From Isoetes taiwanensis (Eukaryota > Streptophyta > Lycopodiopsida > Isoetales > Isoetaceae): a stretch of 64,000 bases of DNA. The stretch spans positions 2,959,330 to 3,023,329 of the forward strand of contig JAJEKV010000056.1 of NCBI GenBank assembly GCA_021234155.1, in the 5' to 3' direction. Each line of letters starts with the position of its first letter. Within the stretch, counting starts at the first letter, position 1. A program made the position numbers and the translations under genes. Below, piece after piece: positions 24,644 to 33,071 of the stretch. The notes beneath the pieces were generated by a model. The model made no database searches. It saw nothing but the letters and a program-made list of their open reading frames with translations, and was not told the origin of the DNA.

Positions 24644-25195
24644 TTAAAAACAGAATTTGTTTATCTTCGATGGCCCTTCGTCAACTTGAAGAAATTCTTG
24701 ACGTCCCTCAAGCCGAAGGCCTTTGCCGAGGTTGCGCAAGATGTTCCTGGAAGATCCCCCTTCGAGTGGTCGAGCCATTTCAGGCGCCGGGAGTTCTGGT
24801 GCCGTTGTCCCTACTACCGTCAATGTTGCGTCCCTGAGGTGGCCTCTGGCGAAGTCGAGGCAGTGGAGTGCCACGGATCTCTTGAAGAGGATGACGTGAT
24901 CCGTTACGGGGTCTAATTTGGCATGCTGCCTGAAGCCAGAAATTGCTATGAGGAGTGCCACCGACTCTTCTCCCCGCGGGCTGAACTCCTTGTGGAAGGC
25001 TATCATCTGCCCTTGGCTGAGGGCTGGGAGATAGTACCGGAGTGCCTTACCCTTCCTTATGGCCTTCGAGCCTGTGCCCCTTCTCTGAGCTGCTTCGCCG
25101 TAGACGTCTAACGCCAAGAGGTCTTCATGGTCCCTCCACATGCTAGTTGCGCTCTCCAGGTTGATGCTACTGGATGCCTCCCGCATACTCCTCAT
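24644..25195 (-). pseudogene. C-terminal part of the cassette-B acidic protein (probable)
   Basis: An open frame of about 183 codons that begins at the edge of cassette A, so its apparent start is probably not a real start. It has a faint pattern match to the C-terminal extension of the cassette-A acidic protein (29219-29617): a D-x-x-G/S block, a basic run, LRYYLPAL against LLRYISRF, then MIAFHKEF against IIVFSQNF. I infer it is the tail of the gene at 33671-34672, cut off by insertion of A. I know no family for it. Confidence 0.45.
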
Positions 25196-25224
25196 TAGGG
25201 CAGATTTGGGGTCTCAAAATGGCC
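25194..25224 (+). repeat. Cassette A left terminal inverted repeat
   Basis: Starts ATTAGGGCAGATTTGGGG and ends with AAAATGGCC. It pairs with 33645-33675 with one mismatch (A against G at the ninth base). Confidence 0.75.
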
Positions 25225-25882
25225 CATATCTTGGGTTAAAGATTTCCACGTCAGATTCGCCAGGACCAATCAGGTTTGCGCCTTTTTTACGAAAGTCAGT
25301 ATTACTTGGCAGGTAGAAGGATGAGCAGGCTTACTTGGCATCCACATGGCGTATTTTCATAGGGGATGCCTGCGCTTTTATTGCAACCATTTTAATGGCC
25401 CATTTTTTTTCGGAGTCGCCATGCCAAAATAATGGTGACTTTGACCGCCCCTTGTCGGCGTCAACCAACTCCCTTGTCAAATTTTGGCGCCAAACTTCAG
25501 ATCTTGTCACTCCAAATACTCACGTGCATCCTCTCCGCCTTCACTCCTCATCCGCAATCCATGTCTCCTGTAATTTACGTGTTCTTGCCCCATTTACATA
25601 ACTCCCAAGGTGAAGAAGTGGGGGTTTTGTCTCAATAGGTTAGGTGGGTGAGTATGCCTTTGCCATCAACGAGGGGCGAGCATAGAGTTAAGCGACAAAG
25701 GCGATCGGGCGTCGGACACATTGGATAGGTAGGATAAAAGAGTTCAAGTTGAATTCTAGCGGCCGGAAAGTGGAAAGTATAACAATACGACATGCCTATA
25801 CCCCTTTTGATATGGCCAAAGAGCTAATCTCCACCAAAAACAGCTTCCCAAAATTGCCCGCAAATGGTAACCACCTTAATCG
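25225..25882. other. Non-coding end region of cassette A
   Basis: No convincing gene on either strand. It contains CACGTCA/CACGTGC words and ends at the first family-A inverted repeat. Confidence 0.5.
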
Positions 25883-25949
25883 GATCACATGACGCGAAGC
25901 TATCTGTCAGCTACTTAACTGCGTAGAGATAGTTTCGCGTCGTGTGATC
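25883..25949. repeat. Family-A intergenic inverted repeat 1
   Basis: Arms 25883-25905 and 25927-25949 (23 bases, 21-base loop) pair fully if two G-T wobbles are allowed. The arm core is GATCACATGACGCGAA against TTTCGCGTCGTGTGATC. It lies 310 bp before the 202-residue gene. Confidence 0.85.
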
Positions 25950-26258
25950 TCCTTATCTTTTCATTTCTTTCGTTGACACGTGTTTACAAACAAATCTATT
26001 GTGCAGGCTTATGTTTATCAGACGTCGTGGATGTCATTCCGGTCGAAAGTATTAGTAGTGTACTTGTCGTGTATCACATAGACATCGGAATTGTCCTTTT
26101 CCAAGGTATGGATCTTGGTGACCTTGCGGGGGTATAGGCATCCGGTTTTATGGACATGATTATAACGTAAAGGTCGTGAAACCCGAGCTTGAGGCCGTTG
26201 AATTGCCCCTTTAAGTGAACTTTGTAAGCCACAGACTAATGAGAACAATGTAATTGCA

Positions 26259-26867
26259 ATGAAGAAATGCATGGCTGATGAGGTGCAAGCGGGAATGTCT
26301 GAAAACGGAGGCGTGAGGATGAGTTTCAAAATCTTCACACCGTTTGAGGTATTTGCTAACATATTCCAGATGGTGCAGGAAGTTCGAAAAGCTCCGAAGA
26401 CATATACGTGCTTTCTCCCCCCTGCCGATTTTGTGGATGGCTTATTTTTTGTTCCGACCTGGGATGTTCGATTCCACGAATCATCCGGTCAACTAACAGA
26501 GGTCCGCGTAGTTAAGTCCTCCTTTAAGTTCAGATACTTTCTTCCAAAACAATATTTATACGTTAATTGTCGACTAGAACGAAGGAAACAGAAAAAGAGA
26601 GGTTGCACAACTTTTTGGGAGCCGTTTGAGGACCATAACAGACACTCCGATGCGGTGGATATTCGAGTATGGCGAGGGGAGGAAGTCATTTATATAGCCA
26701 CCATGGAAAGCGAATGGCCATTATCAGAGCTAAGAGTGCTAATGGAGACAGAGGAGATTGCTAACGGCTTCCATTATTTCATTGATGGCATTAGGGTTGG
26801 TTACAGGCAAGAGGGAAATGTAAAGATTAGTGAGTTCGCGATCAACAAGAAATTGTCTGTCGCCTAG
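26259..26867 (+). CDS. Unrecognised 202-residue protein of cassette A
   Basis: An intact frame from ATG at 26259 to a stop at 26867; other in-frame Met codons at residues 5 and 13 could also start it. I do not recognise a family. The middle is rich in aromatic and basic residues (VRFHESS, FKFRYFLPKQYLY, then RLERRKQKKR), and the last ~70 residues alternate short hydrophobic runs with acidic turns and end in GFHYFIDGIRVGYRQEGN. That end loosely resembles small beta-grasp domains, but this is only an impression. No signal peptide or membrane helix is seen. No counterpart is visible in cassette B. It is the first gene of the + strand set in A. Confidence 0.55.
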   Translation: MKKCMADEVQAGMSENGGVRMSFKIFTPFEVFANIFQMVQEVRKAPKTYTCFLPPADFVDGLFFVPTWDVRFHESSGQLTEVRVVKSSFKFRYFLPKQYLYVNCRLERRKQKKRGCTTFWEPFEDHNRHSDAVDIRVWRGEEVIYIATMESEWPLSELRVLMETEEIANGFHYFIDGIRVGYRQEGNVKISEFAINKKLSVA

Positions 26868-27078
26868 CGCTTTGAATCTCGGTTTTTTATTTGTGTTTTT
26901 GTCCGATGTTTTTTTAGGGTTCCGTATTTTGTCCGATATTTTTTTTAGGGTTCCGTACAATTATTTAAAAAAGTTACCATCATATTTTACTTTAACTTCT
27001 GTTTTTTACTATTTATCTCTTGCCAGTTGTCTATTTTTGTCAGTGTTCGTAGTATAAAGCGCCATCCGCTGAGAAGCC
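26868..27078 (+). other. Intergenic region with a 30-bp direct repeat
   Basis: Two tandem copies of a ~30-bp unit with TTTGTCCGAT, a T run and AGGGTTCCGTA lie at about 26898-26957. A TATAAA word is at 27053-27058, only 21 bp before the H3-like ATG, too close for a normal TATA box. Confidence 0.5.
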
Positions 27079-27955
27079 ATGGCAAGAACTAAGCAAACTG
27101 CAAGGATCCATCCAGGTGGTATAAGGCCAGATGATTACATTAGTCCGCCTCCTTCATCTGAATCTGAAGTCTCTGATAGAGATTCTTCTCCTCTGACCAT
27201 GCCTAACAGAAGACCCGGAAAAGAAATCCGCATGACAGACGGCGGGAGAAGCAGCTCCGGAGTAAGTAGGGAGGTGCACTCTCTTGAGATCGAGGATGAA
27301 AATGTGAGAGACCGGGCGAGTAGAATATGATGCGGATTAATTATTGGGCAGCCGCCTCTTCTGTTTCTCTTATCTGCTCCTCCTGCCCTCCCGTTGAGGC
27401 CCCGTGACCTTCAAATCAAAGGAGGAGGCCCAACGCCCGAAAAGGGGAAGGCGACCGTAAAATGAGGAGATCTGGGCCGGAAGAGTCGGCCGAGCAACAG
27501 CCCCAAGCAAATGCCGGGGTGAGGAGATCGCCGAAAGAGTCGGCCGAGCAAATTTTCCAAATGCCGGGGTGGGTGAGGGTAGTGGCCTGGAAGCGGAAGA
27601 CGGCTCCTGCATTAAAGAGCCAGCGAGATTAAGAAGTATCGAAGAGCAATCGAGATGGTCATTCCACGTCTCCCATTTGCCAGGCTCGTGAAAGAGATTC
27701 TGCAAGAGTGTGGTGCGATACATCATACCAGTTCAGAATTCAAGCAACTGCCTTAAATGCTCTTCAAATGGCTTCGAAGCAAGTTGGTGTCGGTCTGTTC
27801 GAGGACTCGCACTTTGCAGCAATACATGCCAAGCGAGTGGTGTCATGCCCAAGGACATGCGCCTGGTCTTACGCATAAGGGATCCCGAGTACTATGGTCA
27901 AAATTTTATGGCTGAATACAACAAGAAGAAAGACCCCCCAGAAAAAAGGCCGTGA
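27079..27955 (+). pseudogene. Histone-H3-like protein with inserted charged region (cassette A copy)
   Basis: The first eight residues after Met are ARTKQTAR, identical to the H3 tail (R2, T3, K4, R8 present). An S/P/E/D-rich stretch follows to a stop at 27330, then a region with a duplicated ~57-bp unit (RRSGPEESAEQ and RRSPKESAEQ, 27461-27580), then an H3-type fold in shifted frames: WKRKTAPALK, SEIKKYRRAIEM, IPRLPFARLVKEI (alphaN/alpha1), ALNALQMASKQVGVGLFED and AIHAKRV (alpha2), MPKDMRLVLRIRD (alpha3). A 20-odd residue tail rich in K/P/E follows. At least three one-base frame changes plus the early stop mean it is a pseudogene, unless some are assembly errors or introns. Normal H3 is 136 residues; this would be about 290. 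CENH3 also has ARTK and a long tail, but the LFED/AIHAKRV/MPKD core is more H3-like. Confidence 0.8.
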
Positions 27956-28091
27956 AGTGCCTTTGTGTTTTTTTCATATGTATAATATTCTTTAATGTAA
28001 TGGCTTTATAAGCTTAATCTCTTAGTCCATTTCTTTCTTAGAAGCCTAGGTTCGCACTTTGTATTTTTTTTTTTTAAATGTTATACGTGAG

Positions 28092-28158
28092 GATCACACG
28101 ACGCGCAGCAAGCATTGTGCTTTTTTGTTGCACATAGTAGTTTTCGCGTCGTGTGATC
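28092..28158. repeat. Family-A intergenic inverted repeat 2
   Basis: Arms GATCACACGACGCG (28092-28105) and CGCGTCGTGTGATC (28145-28158) are perfect complements. The gap also has a weaker inner pair (GCATTGTGC with GCACATAGT). It lies between the H3-like and acidic genes. Confidence 0.85.
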
Positions 28159-28159
28159 C

Positions 28160-28179
28160 AACCCTAACCCTAACCCTAA
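28160..28179 (+). repeat. Short telomere-like run
   Basis: Three CCCTAA units followed by CCCTAAA, directly after inverted repeat 2. Too short to be a telomere; see findings. Confidence 0.6.
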
Positions 28180-28306
28180 AATGTACGGACAAATCTCCCC
28201 ACAACGACTGTGTCCCCTTTCATAATCGACAACGGCTACTTGAGTTCGGTGACCATGCCGCTTTACCGCTCCTAAACATCTTCTTGCTTTCGTCGTCTGC
28301 TTCGCC

Positions 28307-29617
28307 ATGGATTGTTATGTGAAGTTCCTGGAATGGTATGCATCCGCCCCACATGACAACGAGGAAGTTGCGCTGACTACGATTTATCCGTTCTATTGCA
28401 AGGAGTTGGACATCATGGCAAACAGTAGCGAGCTTGGATGCTATCGCGAGGTTGCTTTAGCTTTCACCCGGACCGCTTGGTCTCAGCGCACGTCCTTTGC
28501 AGATGTCCCTGGCTCGTGGATTCCAAAACCAGCTCTAGAGGAGGCGGCTTCCCATTTGCAAACAGTGAAGATGTTTTTCAAGAATGCTGCGCAACGGGCT
28601 CCTCCTGGCTGCGTCCTTGTACTTAAGAAGGTATCTTATTTCTCTTTGCCGTTTGCATTTGCTAGTTATTGTATTCTACTCGGCCAAACCGAAGATACAC
28701 TGGAAACAATGAAATCTTTAAGCCAAGGGGGGTCAGTTATGTGTGATGATGCTGACTATGACGTAGAAATGGAGATAGATATACAAGAAGAAGAGCAAGA
28801 ATGTAGGAGTTTTAGCTTCGACGCAATGGCCTTGGGTGAACCAGAGGAGGAAGATGATTCTGAAGGTGATGAGGATGAGGATGAGGATGAAAAGAAGTTG
28901 TCTGACATAACGCCAATTTTAGTGGAAGGCAAAGAATACCTATTGCTAAGTGATATACCGAGGAACCCGTCTTTGTTACAAATGTGTGCTAGGGAAGACG
29001 AGCTTATCAGTACCTTGGCCGAATGGGTAAACCTAGGCCTAGATTTTGAAGAGGATTTGGACAAAGAGATGTTTGAAGTGTCTTCTTATACCGGCAATGC
29101 TATAAAGCTTAAAGAAGCCTATGAGAGGCTGGAGTCTCGATTTGCTCAAGAGGAGGCGAATCTACCAACGGAAGAAGAATTCCAAATCTGGTGCAAAGCG
29201 CCAACAGGGATCTGAGGTTTGGCAGGCCCTTCAGTCAATCGCCGCAGCATAAGCCTCATAGATGAGAAGAAATGTGAAGAAGATAAGCTTGAGGGTTCTT
29301 ATTTGTGGGAAGTAGATGATTTTTCTTGCCGACATGCACGCGGGGGACAGGAAAGATTGAAGGACTCTACATTGTTACGATATATCTCAAGATTCGTTAA
29401 TGTGGAGATAATCGTCTTCAGCCAGAACTTTCAAATCCAAAAGGTGCGAGTTTGTCTATTACATCCGTGCATTATGCATGTTCGGGAACCATTCCCAATT
29501 GGCATCAAACACCGAAAGGGTGATAGCAATTCGGGGGATGTTGTGCTACAATATTTTGACGACCAAGCGGTCTGCATGCGAAAGCAATATGTTAAATTTT
29601 TAGTCAGGCGGGCTTGA
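28307..29617 (+). CDS. Acidic protein of cassette A, with in-frame TGA at 29213
   Basis: ATG at 28307 opens 302 codons to a TGA at 29213-29215; the same frame is then open to 29617, so the gene was probably ~436 residues, or is read through. Order: an N-terminal domain beginning MDCYVKFLEWYASAP, a run of about 25 mostly acidic residues (residues 183-206), a block ITPILVEGKEYLLLSDI, a helix-rich block with SSYTGN and YERLESRFAQEE, TEEEFQIW, then a tail with LLRYISRF and IIVFSQNF. A homologue with the same order lies on - in cassette B (33671-34672). I know no named family; the acidic run next to an H3-like gene makes a histone-chaperone role worth testing, but that is a guess. Confidence 0.65.
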
Positions 29618-29743
29618 CTCACCCAAGGTTGGAAGTCAATCGATAACATGGAAGTCATTGCCTTGTTGGATCGGTCTGGCGATTGAAAGAGCATGAAATT
29701 GACGACGAAGCTTGAAAAATTGGAAGTTATATATTTTCCAACT

Positions 29744-29985
29744 TGTATCGGTAAAATTATTTATGTATAGATTGTATTACCGAAATTACTAATACAAATT
29801 ATTTTATTTGTATTTATTCACATCACGCGAAATACATCAATCTGATTTTCTGTCATATCTAGGTTTTTGCGTCGTGTGATATTTCTCTCGAAGAAATGAA
29901 ATATTATTGGAAAAAAACAATTAATTTATTTATTCCTCATATGACGCGAGAAGCAACTCGTGTGACTCAAGCTACTACGAAATCT
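29744..29985 (+). promoter_or_regulatory. Intergenic module, first copy, with family-A inverted repeats
   Basis: Contains GGTAAAATTATTTATGTATA, CCGAAATTA, a degenerate family-A inverted repeat (about 29822-29880, right arm GCGTCGTGTGAT), a second half-repeat (GACGCGAGAAG to CTCGTGTGACTC, 29942-29969) and GACTCAAGCTACTAC. The same series occurs at 30696-30900, so the module was duplicated along with the gene after it. Confidence 0.65.
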
Positions 29986-29989
29986 ATGT

Positions 29990-29997
29990 TATAAATA
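29990..29997 (+). promoter_or_regulatory. TATA box before coiled-coil gene 1
   Basis: TATAAATA 88 bp before the ATG at 30085, a normal position for a Pol II core promoter with a ~60-bp leader. Confidence 0.6.
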
Positions 29998-30084
29998 GAA
30001 GACCTATGTCTACTCTGACCTCCGATCGCCTTCCGCCTTCTGCTCATCTTCTGCTCCAGTTTCCGCCTTCCACCTTCTGCTCCG

Positions 30085-30462
30085 ATGGCATCATCATCTT
30101 CCTCTAGCAAGCGACCACGCCAAGATAGCACTCCCCATTGCCCAGAGCTGCCCGTGGACATCACCCTTGCAGTGGTGATGAAGAGATTCAAGGAGATCCA
30201 TGATGAAAACAACCGTCTCGTCGCCGAGAATATGGAGGCGGTCGACAGATTAGCCTTCACAAGGGCGCTGCTGCATGAGCGAGACATTGAGCTCGCGGAA
30301 ACATTCGCCATGTACCAAGAGGCGACGAGCCGCAGGGCCGAGGCAGTTGAAACTGCTCACAGTATTTCGCAGGCCTTAGAAGATATGGAGAAGAAGCTCC
30401 GAGCTGCAGGGGATGAGAACGCAGCCTTACGGCTTCATCTGCAGGACCATGAAAATCAGTAG
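30085..30462 (+). CDS. Small coiled-coil protein 1 of cassette A
   Basis: An intact frame of 125 residues. A serine run (MASSSSSSKRPRQD) with a short basic patch is followed by about 95 residues of charged alpha helix with heptad-like spacing (FKEIHDENNRLVAENMEA, then ERDIELAETF, EDMEKKLRAAGDENAALR), typical of a parallel coiled coil. A TATA box lies 88 bp upstream. It is paralogous to the gene at 31272: same serine start, same K/E-I...E/A-E register and AFxRxxLxxRDxxxA block. No known family is recognised; the basic patch could be a nuclear signal. Confidence 0.65.
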   Translation: MASSSSSSKRPRQDSTPHCPELPVDITLAVVMKRFKEIHDENNRLVAENMEAVDRLAFTRALLHERDIELAETFAMYQEATSRRAEAVETAHSISQALEDMEKKLRAAGDENAALRLHLQDHENQ

Positions 30463-30580
30463 AGGATCATGAAGATCCCTAGCCGTTGTATCTATCTATT
30501 TTTTGCTTCAAAGAAAAGTTTTCTCTATTTTTTGCTTCTATCTATCCTCTTGTTCCAATGTATGTTCTGTTTTATTAAAA

Positions 30581-30647
30581 GATCACACGACGCGAAATGC
30601 CTTGCTTGCAATTAGGTAGCAATCAATGGATTTCGCGTCGTGTGATC
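30581..30647. repeat. Family-A intergenic inverted repeat 3 (perfect)
   Basis: Arms GATCACACGACGCGAAAT (30581-30598) and its exact complement at 30630-30647, 31-base spacer. The best-preserved member, about 120 bp after the stop of coiled-coil gene 1. Confidence 0.9.
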
Positions 30648-30695
30648 TCCATGCCGTTCTATTTTGCTTCAATGAGAAGTTCTATCTTTAGTTAT

Positions 30696-30900
30696 GTATC
30701 AGTAAAATTACTTATGTATAGATTATATCACCGAAATTATCAATAAAAATTATCACACGAGCTTTCGCGTCGTGTGATATTTCTCTGGAAGAAAAGACGC
30801 GAGAAGAAATAACGGTCCTTTTTCCTCACACGACGCGAGAAGTAACGGTCCATTTTCTTGACCGACGGCATCCTTCGCGTCGTGTGACTCAAGCTACTAC
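30696..30900 (+). promoter_or_regulatory. Intergenic module, second copy, with two family-A inverted repeats
   Basis: A repeat of the 29744-29985 module. It holds a short perfect hairpin (TATCACACGA at 30751-30760 with TCGTGTGATA at 30770-30779) and a longer one (TCACACGACGCGA at 30826-30838 with TCGCGTCGTGTGA at 30875-30887, with an inner AACGGTC/GACCG pair), then GACTCAAGCTACTAC. Confidence 0.7.
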
Positions 30901-31173
30901 CCAAAGCACCCAAAGCACGTGGCATGTGGATGACAATGTCTATTCACATACGTGGCATGTGGATGACAACGTCATGCCAAGGACGTGGCATGCGCTGCCA
31001 CAATAACACTGTCTTTTGTACGGCCTGTATATAGTACGGCTAGGATATGACGGATCCCATGATGCGAACATAGGCTACCGTTGCCTAATTGCATGCTATA
31101 ATTTCGCCTCGTAGGATTATTACACAACTTTATCGGTACTCGCAACCGTAGATTCCAACGTACCTCTAGTTTC
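30901..31173 (+). promoter_or_regulatory. Upstream region of coiled-coil gene 2
   Basis: Two direct copies of ACGTGGCATGTGGATGACAA (about 30918 and 30951) and a third partial ACGTGGCATG lie here; CACGTGG is a plant G-box type word. A decayed family-A inverted repeat is at 31052-31117, with CATGATGCG where others have CACGACGCG. Confidence 0.5.
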
Positions 31174-31182
31174 TATATAAAA
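31174..31182 (+). promoter_or_regulatory. TATA box before coiled-coil gene 2
   Basis: TATATAAAA, 90-98 bp before the ATG at 31272, the same spacing as for coiled-coil gene 1. Confidence 0.6.
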
Positions 31183-31271
31183 CGTCGGAGGCCTTTGTCT
31201 TCTCCTATTCGCCATCTCCTGTTCTGCCACATCCGCCCTCAGCCATCTCTCTTGTCCTCCCATCACTTTCA

Positions 31272-31577
31272 ATGGCCTCCAGCTCCAGTTCCATCCCTGC
31301 CGAGATCTTGTCTCAAGTTCTGGTCAAGGAAATTAAGAACATTCGTGCTGAAGCGGAGGAATGGATCCGCCTTCTAAAAGAAAAGAATGATGAAGACGTC
31401 GCCAAGCTGGTTGCGGCAGAGGACAAGGCCGCCTTCTATAGGGAGGTGATTTTAGTGCGCGACAATCAGCGGGCTGCCTTAGACCGCGAATTGCGCGCCA
31501 CGAGATATAACTTCCAAGAGAGGCTTAGGGCCGCAATCGAAGCGGGAGAGGCTGCCCGACTCGGGATGTCAGTTTGA
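31272..31577 (+). CDS. Small coiled-coil protein 2 of cassette A, probably 3'-truncated
   Basis: An intact frame of 101 residues starting MASSSSS, then a continuous charged helix (EIKNIRAEAEEWIRLLKEK, KLVAAEDKAAFYREV, RDNQRAALDRELRATR). It is a paralogue of the gene at 30085 but about 24 residues shorter at the C terminus. Its last 112 bases overlap the 3' end of the convergent gene on -, and no inverted repeat separates them, unlike other gene borders in A. I infer that a deletion joined the two genes and removed both ends. Confidence 0.6.
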   Translation: MASSSSSIPAEILSQVLVKEIKNIRAEAEEWIRLLKEKNDEDVAKLVAAEDKAAFYREVILVRDNQRAALDRELRATRYNFQERLRAAIEAGEAARLGMSV

Positions 31578-32997
31578 TTGAACACCCATTTCAATACCTC
31601 GTGGGTTTCTTTCTGAACTTTAAAGAGACCTAACCACCAGGTGTCATCTTCAGATTGACATGAGAACCATTTTTCGGCACGCTTCTTCTCCTCGTCCGTC
31701 ACCTCTACATCTTTTTTATTATTCTTGTTGCTCTTTGATTTAGCATGTGCAATTGCATTCTCAATTGCTCTATTCATGATGACAACGGATACCCTCTCAT
31801 ACTTCTCAAACTTGGTCAGTTCCATTTCATCCAATTTTATGCAAACTTCAATCTCACCATTAGTTTCTGCAACTGTTAAGTCATAATATTTGACAAGGAA
31901 TTGTAAGAAAGTAAGCAGGTCAACCCAAAGATTATTGCGTTCATTCATTCCAACTATATCACAACAATCCTTGCCATTCTTATCTTTTATGGCTATGGCA
32001 GGACCAGCACATTCAACGTGGTGCATCTCTCCTAATATGGCATACACCATCTTTGTCCTAGTAACCCTTGTATTCTCGACAATTTGTGGAAGTGGAGCGA
32101 ATACTTTTTTTGTGCCCATTCTTTTCAACGCTTCGTGGAATGGCTTGAATAGAGAACGGTAACCAAGCCTACTGATGCCTACATCATCACAAACAGTCTG
32201 TACATCTGACGCTTCTAACTTCTTGTAGATCTCTCCTAGTAGAGAAGAGTTGTAGGGCTGACAAATCATGTCCACTATCTCCTTGTTTGTCGCTAGGTTC
32301 TTCACTACGTAACCAAGATTGCTTCTAGTTTCCCCAGATCTTAATTGGCCTTTGCTAGTGTTGTAAACGGACCTTGTGGCCGTGACCCTGCGTCTGAATG
32401 CACCTGATCCAAACTTCAGTTCCTCTATCGGTCGAAAGTGCTTCTTCCTTTCTCGCAAGCCAAGGGGTGTTTTCTTCAAATTCTTTAACCTACATTGAAG
32501 CCCAAAGTTTGCTCTTTCGAGCTCTTGGATCTTTTCTTGCAGCTGCCCTATCACCAATTTGGACTTGTCCACTTCGTATCTCAAAGAAGTTTCCCTCCCC
32601 AAGCCGTCATTCCTTTCCTTCATTACAGTAGAGAAAAAAGAGCTGCTGGTTTAAGTTATAATTCTCTTGTGACAATCGGAAGCAGCTCATCTCAAGGAAC
32701 TGTATTCGATTCCGAATGCCTTCATCCTCTCTCACAATATCCCAAGAGGCCAGAGTTACAATCACCACAAAATCGGACTAAACTTGAAACGTCCCGAAAT
32801 GACAGTTTCTTGCCACTCAACGGATCCAATGGATATAAACTGCCATCCGCCCAGATGTCGACACTTTTTGAGCCTGCAAGACGCAACACGTCGAGGTCTA
32901 AGTTCTTATTTTTTAGACCTCCTTTTTTGCGATTGAAGACTGGAGCATATTCGTGAGTCAGTTGGATCCTTATCCACACATCATTTGGAGCTTCCAT
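31466..32997 (-). pseudogene. Unrecognised ~510-residue protein of cassette A, two frameshifts
   Basis: Likely start at 32997 (MEAPNDVWIRIQLTHEY), just inside an inverted repeat. The first block has DIWADGSLYPLDPLSGK and a possible zinc site (CGDCNSGLLGYC, about 32765-32730). One-base frame changes near 32727 and in a T run near 32642 lead into a coiled coil (LQEKIQELERANFGLQ) and then a long globular part, open from 32623 to 31466, with VFAPLPQIVENTRVTR, ILGEMHHVECAGPAIAI and EVCIKLDEMELTKFEKYERV. The last ~37 codons overlap the coiled-coil gene on + and may not be original. The family is unknown to me; acidic residues in the IKLDEMEL stretch could belong to a nuclease-like fold, but that is speculative. 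It is the best candidate for an enzyme in A. Confidence 0.5.
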
Positions 32998-33004
32998 ACT
33001 GCGT

Positions 33005-33071
33005 GGATCGCACGGCGCGAAATGAAGGTGTACAATTTGTATGGCCCAGCACAATTTGCTTCGTGTGAGCC
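33005..33071. repeat. Family-A inverted repeat, decayed, before the - gene
   Basis: GGATCGCACGGCGCGAAA at 33005-33022 faces TTTGCTTCGTGTGAGCC at 33055-33071, with several mismatches. It ends 8 bp from the proposed start of the ~510-residue gene. Confidence 0.55.

Noticed and set aside
27079-27955. Copy A as an ordinary CENH3 gene
   Set aside because: The ARTK start and long tail fit CENH3, but the core (LFED, AIHAKRV, MPKD) is closer to H3, a tandem duplicate sits in the tail, and copy B shows the same plan with an even more H3-like end. Not excluded, only less likely.
25883-31117. A CRISPR-like array made by the repeated GATCACACGACGCG words
   Set aside because: The words are paired as inverted repeats, spacing is irregular and genes lie between them. 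The context is a plant genome.
25883-33071. Rho-independent bacterial terminators
   Set aside because: The hairpins have no U tract, arms are separated by long loops, and the genes have TATA boxes, so a bacterial origin is not supported.
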